DNA of 18,169 bases, from NCBI GenBank assembly GCA_000990145.1, contig LBSW01000005.1:1-18169 (forward strand), read 5' to 3'. This stretch comes from Parcubacteria group bacterium GW2011_GWB1_37_13. GTDB taxonomy: Bacteria > Patescibacteriota > Minisyncoccia > Phycocordibacterales > UBA9973. The notes below the pieces were generated by a model, which saw only the letters and a list, made by a program, of their open reading frames with translations, made no database searches and was not told where the DNA came from. Numbering within the stretch: the first letter of the stretch is position 1; every line of letters starts with the position of its first letter. Both the position numbers and the translations under genes were made by a program. Below, in pieces: positions 8,264 through 15,112 of this stretch.

Positions 8264-8814
8264 AAGCTGGCTTTTGTTCCTATTTTATATTTTCGGATGA
8301 ACGCAAACAATAAAATAATCAATATGATTAAACTTACTATAGCCGCGTAGTAATTCAAATATTTTTCTATAACCACATACATATTTCCGAATAATATTCC
8401 AATAACGAACCAAATCGCATACTGAATAAGGGAAACTATCCCGCAGGTTTTGAAGTATCTTCCGAAAGGAATATGCAGCGCGCCGGCGGCGACGAGTCCC
8501 GTAAATCCGATGCCATACACAATCTTGGACATAACAATTGCCTTTTTATAATTTTCGTTGAAATACGTTTCCGCTTTCTCTAATTTTTCTTCGGTAATTT
8601 TAAAATAAGGCAAAAATCTTTTTCCGCGGTATCCAATATAATATTGCGCAAAATCTCCAACAATATCTCCAAAAACTATTATTAAATAGACCAACAGGGG
8701 ATTTAAAATACCAAGCACTATCAGAGGTCCGCAGACTATCATTAAAACAGGACCCTCGACAATGGAAAGAGGTATTAGGATTAAATATTTGTATGTCAGC
8801 AATAATTCAACCAT
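8260..8814 (-). CDS. DedA-like (VTT domain) membrane protein
   Basis: A 184-residue multi-pass protein of the DedA/SNARE-associated type. An early Glu in IPLSIVEGPVLMIVCG, the GDIVGDFAQYYIGYRGKRF turn, and the reentrant-like stretch GIGFTGLVAAGALHIPFGRYF fit the family pattern. DedA proteins are linked to lipid-carrier recycling (undecaprenyl phosphate and other phospholipids) across the membrane. Here the usual FxPG-R signature is altered, so this is a divergent member. It is first in the operon DedA-GT-hydrolase-PAP2. The ATG lies 6 nt after a TATAAT on the minus strand, implying a leaderless or almost leaderless mRNA. Confidence 0.75.
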   Translation of the reverse strand: MVELLLTYKYLILIPLSIVEGPVLMIVCGPLIVLGILNPLLVYLIIVFGDIVGDFAQYYIGYRGKRFLPYFKITEEKLEKAETYFNENYKKAIVMSKIVYGIGFTGLVAAGALHIPFGRYFKTCGIVSLIQYAIWFVIGILFGNMYVVIEKYLNYYAAIVSLIILIILLFAFIRKYKIGTKASL

Positions 8815-8834
8815 ACAATAATTATATTGTATGG
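8811..8834 (-). promoter_or_regulatory. Perfect palindrome over the -10 and start codon of the DedA operon
   Basis: CCATACAATA (8811-8820) and TATTGTATGG (8825-8834) are exact inverted repeats around ATTA. The palindrome covers the minus-strand TATAAT (8826-8821) and the ATG (8814-8812) of the operon. Its size and place suit an operator for a dimeric repressor, or a hairpin in RNA. Confidence 0.55.
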
Positions 8835-8855
8835 TATTTTTGTGTTATTTTGACA

Positions 8856-8884
8856 TTGACAAGTAGTATGTTTTTTGTTACAAT
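8856..8884 (+). promoter_or_regulatory. Consensus sigma-70-type promoter
   Basis: TTGACA (8856-8861), a spacer of exactly 17 nt, and TACAAT (8879-8884). A second TTGACA directly precedes it at 8850-8855. This is the best promoter in the window. It drives the orphan membrane gene to the right, with transcription expected near 8891. A tight hairpin GTAGC-GCGA-GCTAC (8904-8917) with a GNRA-type loop follows in the leader. Confidence 0.8.
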
Positions 8885-8956
8885 AAAAAATGAAAAAAGT
8901 AGAGTAGCGCGAGCTACCCATGAAAACAAAAAGAACCAAAAAACAAAAACAAAACT

Positions 8957-9535
8957 ATGAATGCGAACTTAGTCGGAGGTCACTGGGTCTTGAACATGTT
9001 GCCCGTTTGGGCAACGGCCCTTGTTCTCTATGCGGTGACTCTGGGAGTCATCTTCATTCTGCGGGATAAGTATGAAGGGCTGTTCTACAACACTTCATAC
9101 TCCGCTATGCTAGGCGATGGCGCCTTGCTAGTTGTCGTTTTGATGGCTGCTGGAGTATTGCAACGCGAAATACTCCTTCCAAGTTGGTTGCAGAGCAAGT
9201 GGTTCCATTTTGGAGTCGCTATTCTGGGGATTGGGCTTGGCATAAGGTGGTGGGGATTCGACGCGTTCGGCGTGATGCTCGAAAATTACATTGAGTGGGG
9301 AGACATATATCATCACCTTGTGATTGTGCCGTTGTTGTGTTACCTCGGGGTAACACTTTTACCAGTGATTTGGCTAGCTGGAACGCGCGTCGAAAAATGG
9401 TCAACACTGTTCTTAGTTTTGCTGTGGGTGATGTTGGTTGTTTACGACACTAGAACCAAGCGGTTCAATCAGCGCCATTACCTCAAGAAACACGAAATAT
9501 ATCTTAATTGGGGTAAACCATCATGGTCGCGATAA
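8957..9535 (+). CDS. Orphan multi-pass membrane protein, not recognised
   Basis: A 192-residue protein with about five membrane segments (near residues 14-35, 50-66, 81-100, 118-140 and 148-165) and a basic, aromatic C-terminal tail. The middle holds GDIYHHLVIVPLLCYLG with two His next to a membrane segment. I do not recognise the family. The codons are visibly richer in G and C, and poorer in A/T runs, than the neighbours, and the gene is a self-contained unit with its own consensus promoter and terminator, which hints at acquisition. There is no Shine-Dalgarno before ATG 8957; the leader is A-rich. A different-frame ATG at 8920 opens a 49-codon ORF that overlaps the start. Confidence 0.6.
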   Translation: MNANLVGGHWVLNMLPVWATALVLYAVTLGVIFILRDKYEGLFYNTSYSAMLGDGALLVVVLMAAGVLQREILLPSWLQSKWFHFGVAILGIGLGIRWWGFDAFGVMLENYIEWGDIYHHLVIVPLLCYLGVTLLPVIWLAGTRVEKWSTLFLVLLWVMLVVYDTRTKRFNQRHYLKKHEIYLNWGKPSWSR

Positions 9536-9538
9536 GTC

Positions 9539-9557
9539 GGGCTGATAACATCAGCCC
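9539..9557 (+). terminator. Compact hairpin after the orphan membrane gene
   Basis: GGGCTGAT (9539-9546) and ATCAGCCC (9550-9557) form a perfect 8-bp stem with loop AAC, starting 4 nt after the stop. No T tract follows, so it may protect the mRNA end or act with the next hairpin. Confidence 0.6.
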
Positions 9558-9565
9558 ACAAAAAC

Positions 9566-9620
9566 CCCTAACAAAGAAAGGAATGAAAACCGCTTGTTAG
9601 GGTTTTCATTTTGCCTTTTT
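9566..9620. terminator. Terminator with two mutually exclusive hairpins, possibly bidirectional
   Basis: CCCTAACAA (9566-9574) can pair with TTGTTAGGG (9594-9602). Alternatively AATGAAAACC (9582-9591) pairs with GGTTTTCATT (9601-9610), extended below by AAAGG (9577-9581) with CCTTT (9614-9618) and followed by T residues. The two stems share 9601-9602 and overlap, so only one can form at a time. It lies between convergent genes and can serve both. Confidence 0.7.
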
Positions 9621-9629
9621 TAAAAAACT

Positions 9630-10313
9630 CTAATGCGCCACGGTGAAAGCGACGATTTTTCTCGCGCCGGCTTGTTTTAGAGTTTTTCTCGCTTCATTTA
9701 ACGTTGCGCCGGTGGTGGTGATGTCGTCTATAAGAATTATATTTCTGCCTTTTACTGATTCAATATTTTTATTTTCACTTTTTATAGCGAAGGACCCAAT
9801 AATGTTTTTCAGACGTTCCGTTCGGTTTTCAATGCGGGCCTGATGTTCTGTTTCCTTCGGTTTTATCAGAATATTATTTTCCAATTTTATATCCGCGCCG
9901 CGCCGCAGATTGTTTATTTTTATTAATTCTTTGCAAATTAATTCTGCCTGATTATATCCCCGTTCCCGCAATCTTTTCGGCGAAAGGGGAATGGGAATTA
10001 AAATAACGTTTCTGAAGTTTTCCATTGCGGATAAATCGGACAGTTCTTCTATAATTTTATTATAAATAATTTCCGCAAAAATACCCGCCAATCTTCTTTT
10101 GCCTTTATACTTAAAAAGCCACAGCGCTTTTTTAATAATTGGATGGCGGTAGTCATATAGAGAGAAAATCCATTTTGAAGTTTCGCGTTCCGCAGCAGGA
10201 GCGTCGGAAATGCATTTAGAACAGAATTCTTCCCCATTTTTTCCGCAGGAAAGGCATTTTACAGGGAAAATTATATTTAACACACTTTTCAATATAGTGT
10301 TTAATAATGGCAT
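9630..10313 (-). CDS. comF: ComF family phosphoribosyltransferase-like protein
   Basis: A 227-residue protein with an N-terminal zinc ribbon (CLSC at 20-23, CSKC at 31-34) and a type I phosphoribosyltransferase domain ending in the PRPP-binding loop IDDITTTGATL (about residues 195-205). ComF proteins are needed for natural transformation, probably handling incoming single-stranded DNA at the cytosolic face. The context supports this: it is divergent from the pilus cluster. I use ATG 10313, because the longer frame (from 10439) runs into the pilM coding region and adds sequence with no family similarity. Only 22 nt separate this ATG from the proposed pilM ATG, so promoters must overlap coding sequence or one start is further in. 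Confidence 0.9.
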   Translation of the reverse strand: MPLLNTILKSVLNIIFPVKCLSCGKNGEEFCSKCISDAPAAERETSKWIFSLYDYRHPIIKKALWLFKYKGKRRLAGIFAEIIYNKIIEELSDLSAMENFRNVILIPIPLSPKRLRERGYNQAELICKELIKINNLRRGADIKLENNILIKPKETEHQARIENRTERLKNIIGSFAIKSENKNIESVKGRNIILIDDITTTGATLNEARKTLKQAGARKIVAFTVAH

Positions 10314-10335
10314 ATATGATATGATATTAGCACAA

Positions 10336-11472
10336 ATGGATAATCTATTTTTGAAAAAATTTTTCTCAAAAATAAGCGAGCTTATGGCTAACGCAGAAGA
10401 CAGCGCTGTTGGTATTGATATTGGCTCTTCTGCGATCAAAGTGGTTGAGATTAAAAAGAAAAAAGGCAGAATAATACTTGAGACTTACGGAGCGATAGCT
10501 CTCGGTCCTTATGATGCTCTTGATGTGGGGCGTGTCACCAATCTTCCAGTTGAAAAGACAGCGGAAGCTCTAAAAGAAGTTTTAAAGCAGTCTAGGGTGG
10601 ATGTTGTTTCAGGAGCTTTCTCTATTCCTGTGCAATCAAGTTTAATTTTTAATATTGAATTGCCGATTACTGTCAAAGACACTGAAATGACAACAGTCAT
10701 TTCCACGGAAGCTCGCAAATATATTCCAGTGCCAATTACGGAAGTTTCGCTTGATTATTTTATATTGCCCCAAAAAGAATCTTCTTTTGAAGAAATGAAC
10801 GCGAATAATTCCAATATTCCGCAAAAAACGGCAGAAAAAACAAATGTTCTTGTTGTCGCTACGCAAAACAGCGTAATTTCCAAATATCGTTCTGTTGTTT
10901 CTCTGTGCTCCCTAACAGCATCTTTTTTTGAAATCGAAATATTTTCTTCAGTCAGGGCAAATTTTGAACATGAACTTTCTCCAGTGCTACTGATGGATTT
11001 CGGCGCGTCCCGCACCAAGCTTTCGATAGTTGAATTTGGAATGGTTAAAAATTATCACACCATAGAAAGAGGGGGAGCTGATATAACCGATTCTATTTCC
11101 AAATCTTTAAGCATCCCCTTTTCTGAAGCAGAAAAAATGAAAAAAGAATTCGGTCTTTTTGGAAATCCGGCGGAAAAAAGCTTGTCCGATATCATTAAAA
11201 TTCATATTGATTATATCTTTTCTGAAACTAATAGCGCGTTATTGGGGTATGAGAAAAAATACAATAAAACTATAAGCAAAGTTATATTTACAGGCGGCGG
11301 TTCTCTTCTAAAGGGACTGACAGAAACGGCGGCAAATAATTTTCGAGCTCAAATAGAAATTGGTCATCCGTTTAATAAAGTTAATGCCCCAGAGTTTTTG
11401 GGAAAAGTTCTCGAAACGATGGGTCCCGAGTTTGCAGTCGCGTTGGGATTAGCGTTACGAAAATTGCAGTAG
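10336..11472 (+). CDS. pilM: Type IV pilus assembly protein PilM, actin-like ATPase
   Basis: A cytosolic actin-fold protein that binds the N-terminal tail of PilN and links the inner-membrane platform to the pilus motor. The actin-like phosphate loops are visible: VGIDIGSSAIKVVEI near the N-terminus, LLMDFGASRTKLSIVE in the second half, and KVIFTGGGSLLKG near the end. Candidate starts in frame are ATG 10321, 10336 and 10384; none has a clear Shine-Dalgarno. I take 10336, giving 378 residues; 10384 would leave a more usual gap to comF. The family is clear. pilN follows after an 88-nt spacer with its own -10. Confidence 0.92.
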   Translation: MDNLFLKKFFSKISELMANAEDSAVGIDIGSSAIKVVEIKKKKGRIILETYGAIALGPYDALDVGRVTNLPVEKTAEALKEVLKQSRVDVVSGAFSIPVQSSLIFNIELPITVKDTEMTTVISTEARKYIPVPITEVSLDYFILPQKESSFEEMNANNSNIPQKTAEKTNVLVVATQNSVISKYRSVVSLCSLTASFFEIEIFSSVRANFEHELSPVLLMDFGASRTKLSIVEFGMVKNYHTIERGGADITDSISKSLSIPFSEAEKMKKEFGLFGNPAEKSLSDIIKIHIDYIFSETNSALLGYEKKYNKTISKVIFTGGGSLLKGLTETAANNFRAQIEIGHPFNKVNAPEFLGKVLETMGPEFAVALGLALRKLQ

Positions 11473-11507
11473 TTGCCGACAAGGGACGATTTCTTATTGA
11501 TAGTAAA

Positions 11508-11547
11508 GTTATACACATCTTATTTCACTAAAATTCTTTTTTATAAT
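11508..11547 (+). promoter_or_regulatory. Candidate promoter of pilN with a DnaA-box-like element
   Basis: GTTATACACA (11508-11517) contains a perfect DnaA-box consensus 9-mer. TATAAT (11542-11547) follows after 24 nt, and ATG 11561 is 13 nt beyond it, so the leader would be only about 7 nt. There is no good -35. Confidence 0.5.
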
Positions 11548-11560
11548 ATAATTAAGCGTG

Positions 11561-12157
11561 ATGGACTCTAATTTTCAAACATCATTTATACCTAAAAAAC
11601 CGATAGTGGAAAAACGCGCAACCTCTACGCATTCCATTGGTTTTTTTACCGTTATTTCTATTTTTATTTTATTCACTGTGCTTTTGGCCAGTCTTGCTCT
11701 TTTTTTCTATAAAACAGTTCTAACAAAAAATATCGCTCAAATGGAGAAAGATCTAAATCTAGCCAAAAATCGTTTTGAGCCTTCTAAAATAAAAGAGCTT
11801 CAAGTGTTAGATAAGCGCATAAATTCATCAAATGAAATTTTAACTCATCACATAGCCGTAACTCCTATTTTCCAAGCCCTCCAATTGCTTACTATGAAGA
11901 CTGTTCGCTATACTAAATTTGACTATAGCTTGGAAGACGGGAAAGATCCAAAAATAATCGTCAAAATGAGCGGGCAAGCCCTTGGCTATAGTTCCATCGC
12001 CCTCCAATCTGATCTTTTTGCTAAAAATAAAAATTTAATTGATCCCGTTTTTTCCAATCTTTCGCTCGACGACAAGGGCAATATTCTTTTTGATTTAGAG
12101 TTTTTGGTGGATCCATCTTTTGTTGATTATAAGCAAACGCTCTTAGCGCAAAGTTAA
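11561..12157 (+). CDS. pilN: Type IV pilus assembly protein PilN
   Basis: A bitopic inner-membrane protein of the pilus alignment complex: a short basic cytosolic tail that would contact PilM, one transmembrane helix (about residues 27-50, FFTVISIFILFTVLLASLAL), a coiled-coil-like stretch, then a small ferredoxin-like extracytoplasmic domain. Length (198), topology and order after pilM identify it; overall sequence is weakly conserved, as usual. ATG 11561 is preferred over the adjacent GTG 11558. pilO starts 5 nt after its stop, suggesting coupled translation. Confidence 0.82.
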   Translation: MDSNFQTSFIPKKPIVEKRATSTHSIGFFTVISIFILFTVLLASLALFFYKTVLTKNIAQMEKDLNLAKNRFEPSKIKELQVLDKRINSSNEILTHHIAVTPIFQALQLLTMKTVRYTKFDYSLEDGKDPKIIVKMSGQALGYSSIALQSDLFAKNKNLIDPVFSNLSLDDKGNILFDLEFLVDPSFVDYKQTLLAQS

Positions 12158-12162
12158 TTTTT

Positions 12163-12804
12163 ATGGCGCGATTTATCATGCCAATTATCTTAATAGGAAT
12201 CAGCATTACCGTTTTTTTTGCATTCTTCAATCCTATTTACAATAATATCGGGAAGTTGCGCGCGCAGGTGGCGTCTTATGATGAAGCGCTGAAAAATTCC
12301 AAAAAACTTGAAAATGAACGAGATAAATTAACTGCAAAAAAGAATGCCATTGACGCAGAAAATTTGGCAAAACTTCAAAAACTTTTGCCAGAAAATATTG
12401 ACAATATACGTTTGATTCTTGAAATAGAAAAAATAGCATCGCCCTACGGAATGGTATTGAAAGATGTTAAATACAATCCAACCAGCAAAGATAAAAAAAA
12501 TGTTGGATCTGAATCAACGGGGGTTGCGCAAGGAGGCGGGGCAGTTCAGTCTGCGCCTAAAGATTACGGAGTTTGGGATTTGGAGTTTTCTACGATGGGT
12601 ACTTACAATAATTTTCTTAGTTTTATAAGAGATCTGGAAAACAATCTGCGAATTGTGGATATATCAGCAATTGATTTTTCTTCTAATACAAGTACAAGTA
12701 CAAGTACAAGTACAAGTACAAGTACAAGCGGCGGATCCAGTTCAACTTCCGCGGGATTTTACAAATATGATTTCAAAATTAAAACTTATTGGCTGAAAAA
12801 TTAA
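12163..12804 (+). CDS. pilO: Type IV pilus assembly protein PilO
   Basis: A 213-residue partner of PilN with an N-terminal membrane helix (residues 5-24), a coiled-coil region (about 30-75, LENERDKLTAKKNAIDAENL), and a ferredoxin-like domain (LEFSTMGTYNNFLSFIRDLENNLRIVDI). Odd: near the C-terminus a Thr-Ser run (about residues 176-189) followed by a Gly/Ser stretch interrupts the domain before its last strand (YKYDFKIKTYWL). The run is encoded by a perfect hexanucleotide repeat, so its length can vary without a frame change. Confidence 0.82.
   Translation: MARFIMPIILIGISITVFFAFFNPIYNNIGKLRAQVASYDEALKNSKKLENERDKLTAKKNAIDAENLAKLQKLLPENIDNIRLILEIEKIASPYGMVLKDVKYNPTSKDKKNVGSESTGVAQGGGAVQSAPKDYGVWDLEFSTMGTYNNFLSFIRDLENNLRIVDISAIDFSSNTSTSTSTSTSTSTSGGSSSTSAGFYKYDFKIKTYWLKN
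12688..12728 (+). repeat. In-frame hexanucleotide microsatellite in pilO
   Basis: Six perfect ACAAGT units (12688-12723) plus a partial ACAAG (12724-12728). Each unit is exactly the codon pair ACA AGT (Thr-Ser), in phase with pilO. Confidence 0.95.
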
Positions 12805-12825
12805 AATTAAAATTAAAATAAAAAA

Positions 12826-13221
12826 ATGCCAACAATAAAGAACATAATAATATTCATAGCAATCGGAACGGTTTTCGTTTTGATTTATATTTTTTTTATA
12901 AAACCGTCTCCCCCCGTTGATAATCTGATTTCTTCTTCGTCGAATCTTTCAGAACAAAGCGCAGAAACTTTAGCTAGGAATGCCTCAGCTACTCAAGATT
13001 TTTTGGGGTTGCTTTTGAGTGTTCAAAATATAAAATTGGATGACACTATTTTTTCTGATGAAGCGTTCATTGGTTTGCGAGATTCCAGTATTGTGCTTAT
13101 ACCAGATGGAAATGAAGGCAGGCCGAATCCGTTCGCTCCGCTTGGCACTGATGTTGTTGCGCCGCCAGTAGGTACCGCAAGCGGAAGCGCTGAAACGACA
13201 GAAACTTCGATATTGCCATAA
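12826..13221 (+). CDS. PilP-like pilus accessory protein
   Basis: A 131-residue protein with one N-terminal membrane helix (residues 5-24) and no lipoprotein Cys, a polar linker, and a short C-terminal part with EGRPNPFAPLG. That motif recalls the GRRDPF/PFRP segment of PilP, the protein that links PilN/PilO outward. Position after pilO and before pilB agrees. It lacks the beta-domain that PilP uses to bind the secretin, consistent with no pilQ in the cluster. I give no gene symbol, because the similarity is limited to topology, place and one short motif. Confidence 0.6.
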   Translation: MPTIKNIIIFIAIGTVFVLIYIFFIKPSPPVDNLISSSSNLSEQSAETLARNASATQDFLGLLLSVQNIKLDDTIFSDEAFIGLRDSSIVLIPDGNEGRPNPFAPLGTDVVAPPVGTASGSAETTETSILP

Positions 13222-13228
13222 TCTAATT

Positions 13229-13312
13229 ATGAGTCCCGTTAGAAGTCGCGGTCGCAATTTAATAACTATAATTAAGTCTGGTCACGGTCTTTTGTCCGCG
13301 ACCTGCTTTTAA
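13229..13312 (+). CDS. Possible 27-codon leader ORF between the pilP-like gene and pilB
   Basis: ATG at 13229 opens a frame of 27 sense codons ending in TAA at 13310-13312, 4 nt before the pilB ATG. It begins 7 nt after the pilP-like stop, so it fills the spacer almost exactly. The product would be short and basic, with no known similarity, and no Shine-Dalgarno is seen. Its translation would open the hairpin that covers the pilB start. It may equally be a chance frame. Confidence 0.25.
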   Translation: MSPVRSRGRNLITIIKSGHGLLSATCF

Positions 13313-13316
13313 TGGG
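13235..13316 (+). promoter_or_regulatory. Long hairpin ending at the pilB start codon
   Basis: CCCGTTAGAAG (13235-13245) pairs without interruption with CTTTTAATGGG (13306-13316), and TCGCGG (13246-13251) pairs with CCGCGA (13296-13301), with a 4-nt bulge on the 3' side: 17 bp in all. The 3' arm ends at the base before ATG 13317, so in RNA it would bury the translation initiation region. Confidence 0.65.
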
Positions 13317-15023
13317 ATGAGTTTTTTAGAAGAGTTAGCTAAAGAAAATGTAATCAAAACGAGCCAAATAGGTGAGATAAAAAGTCGCGCGCAAGAAAAG
13401 TACGCGGGGGATATAGATGAAGCCCTCATTGAATCTGGCGTTACAGAGGATAAAATTTTGGAAGTAAAAGGAAAATATCTTCAGATGCCAGTTAAGAAAA
13501 TCGACAAAGATGAGTTGACCTTTGACGCTCTGAAATATATTTCAGAAGATTCAGCAATCCATTATAATTTTGCTCCAATTGAATTGCGAGAAGGAGTGTT
13601 AGAAGTAGGCGTGACAGATCCGGAAAATATTCAGGCAATGGATGCATTACAATTTATTTCCGTCAAACTTGGCATTCCTTTTAAAATATATCTGATTTCT
13701 AAAAACGATTATGCAGGCATTATGCAGGCCTACAAAGGCATAGGAAGCCAGGTAAAAGAGGCGCTTAGCGAATTGGATCAGGAAGAAAGCAAAAGCTTAA
13801 GCGAGCCGGGCGAAGAAGCGAAAATAGTGGAAGACGCGCCGGTTATAAAAATTGTTGCTGTTATACTGCGTAATGCCCTAGAAGGAAATGCTTCTGACAT
13901 ACACATTGAACATACCGGAGAAAAAGTAAAAGTGCGTTTTCGCGTGGATGGAAGTCTGCATACCACTATAGTGCTGCCGCCTAATATTTATAGCGGAATA
14001 GTGGCGCGCATAAAAATCTTAGCCAAGCTTAGATTAGATGAAAAAAGAAAACCTCAAGATGGATCTTTTAGCGCCAATATTGACGGACGCAAGATTGATT
14101 TTCGCGTCTCTACGATGCCGGCATATTATGGCGAGAAAGTCGCTATGCGTATTTTAGATTCTGAAAAAGGAGTTAAACCTTTGGACCAATTAGGTCTGTC
14201 GGAGACGAATCTTAATATGATTAGAGAAGCGCTTGAAAAGCCATATGGGCTTATTTTGATTACCGGTCCGACAGGATCTGGAAAATCTACAACCCTGTAT
14301 TCAATGATGAATGAGCTTGATAAGGAAAAAAGCAACATTGTATCTTTGGAAGATCCTGTAGAATATCATATGCCCGACATAAATCAGTCGCAAATGATGC
14401 CTGAAATCGGATATACTTTTGCCTCAGGACTTCGTTCTATTTTACGCCAAGACCCGGATGTAATAATGGTCGGAGAAATACGCGATAAAGAAACAGCTCA
14501 GCTTGCCATTCAGGCGGCTTTGACCGGACATCTTGTTCTTTCAACACTGCACACAAATAATGCTATCGGCGCGGTGCCTCGGTTGGTTGATATGGGTGTT
14601 GATCCGTATTTAATCGCGCCAACCCTTATTCTGTCCATTGCCCAACGTCTCGCTCGCATGACTTTTCCAAGTTCGCGAAAACTTGTGCCGATGGATGAAA
14701 GCATCAAAATGCAGATTGAAGGACAAATAAAAGATTTACCAAACGAATTTAAAAAAGAAATTGGAATAAAAGGACAGATGTACAATACAGTTCCCTCAAG
14801 TGAATGTCCTTCCGGCACGAAAGGCCGTATTGCTGTTTTTGAAATGTTTAAAGTAGATAAAGAAATGCAGAGTGTAATACTAAAAAGTCCCACAAATGGA
14901 GAAATTTATAAAATAGCTCGCCGAAAGGGTATGCTTATGATGAAAGAAGACGCAATGTTTAAATCTGTGGAAGGTGTCATTCCATTTACGGAAGTATATA
15001 ACTTTGGCAATGAAAATGAGTAA
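13317..15023 (+). CDS. pilB: Type IV pilus extension ATPase PilB (GspE family)
   Basis: A cytosolic hexameric motor for pilin polymerisation, 568 residues. An N-terminal GspE_N-like domain (about 1-150) is followed by the ATPase: an N2 domain, Walker A GPTGSGKST (317-325), Asp box SLEDPVEYHMPDINQSQ, RQDPDVIMVGEIRD (Walker B), and the His box GHLVLSTLHTNNA. Odd: the tetracysteine zinc site usual in PilB/GspE is missing. After AQRLAR the usual CPxC is replaced by MTFPSS, and the second half reads SSECPSGTKGR with one Cys. The rest is normal, so an active motor is likely. The response-regulator gene follows after an 87-nt spacer. Confidence 0.96.
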   Translation: MSFLEELAKENVIKTSQIGEIKSRAQEKYAGDIDEALIESGVTEDKILEVKGKYLQMPVKKIDKDELTFDALKYISEDSAIHYNFAPIELREGVLEVGVTDPENIQAMDALQFISVKLGIPFKIYLISKNDYAGIMQAYKGIGSQVKEALSELDQEESKSLSEPGEEAKIVEDAPVIKIVAVILRNALEGNASDIHIEHTGEKVKVRFRVDGSLHTTIVLPPNIYSGIVARIKILAKLRLDEKRKPQDGSFSANIDGRKIDFRVSTMPAYYGEKVAMRILDSEKGVKPLDQLGLSETNLNMIREALEKPYGLILITGPTGSGKSTTLYSMMNELDKEKSNIVSLEDPVEYHMPDINQSQMMPEIGYTFASGLRSILRQDPDVIMVGEIRDKETAQLAIQAALTGHLVLSTLHTNNAIGAVPRLVDMGVDPYLIAPTLILSIAQRLARMTFPSSRKLVPMDESIKMQIEGQIKDLPNEFKKEIGIKGQMYNTVPSSECPSGTKGRIAVFEMFKVDKEMQSVILKSPTNGEIYKIARRKGMLMMKEDAMFKSVEGVIPFTEVYNFGNENE

Positions 15024-15068
15024 AAATTGTTTTAATAAATTATTTGGTGGGTTAATTTATTGTAAAGA

Positions 15069-15112
15069 GTTGTCCACAGGGTATTCAATTAAAGGTCGTT
15101 TTATAGTATAAT
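15069..15112 (+). promoter_or_regulatory. Candidate promoter of the response regulator with a DnaA-box-like element
   Basis: GTTGTCCACA (15069-15078) lies 28 nt upstream of TATAAT (15107-15112). A weak TTCAAT sits at the 17-nt position. The -10 overlaps ATG 15111, so if it is active, translation must begin at ATG 15123 on a nearly leaderless mRNA. Confidence 0.5.

Noticed and set aside
8920..9069. 49-codon ORF in a different frame over the start of the orphan membrane gene, Lys-rich with a CSLC pair
   Set aside because: It overlaps the better-supported membrane protein, has no Shine-Dalgarno, and its A-rich beginning can be explained by the leader composition. A function cannot be supported.
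12688..12728. CRISPR-like array
   Set aside because: The units are directly adjacent hexamers without spacers and lie inside pilO.
15034..15061. AATAAATTA/TAATTTATT hairpin after pilB
   Set aside because: All base pairs are A-T and no T tract follows, so it is too weak to call a terminator.
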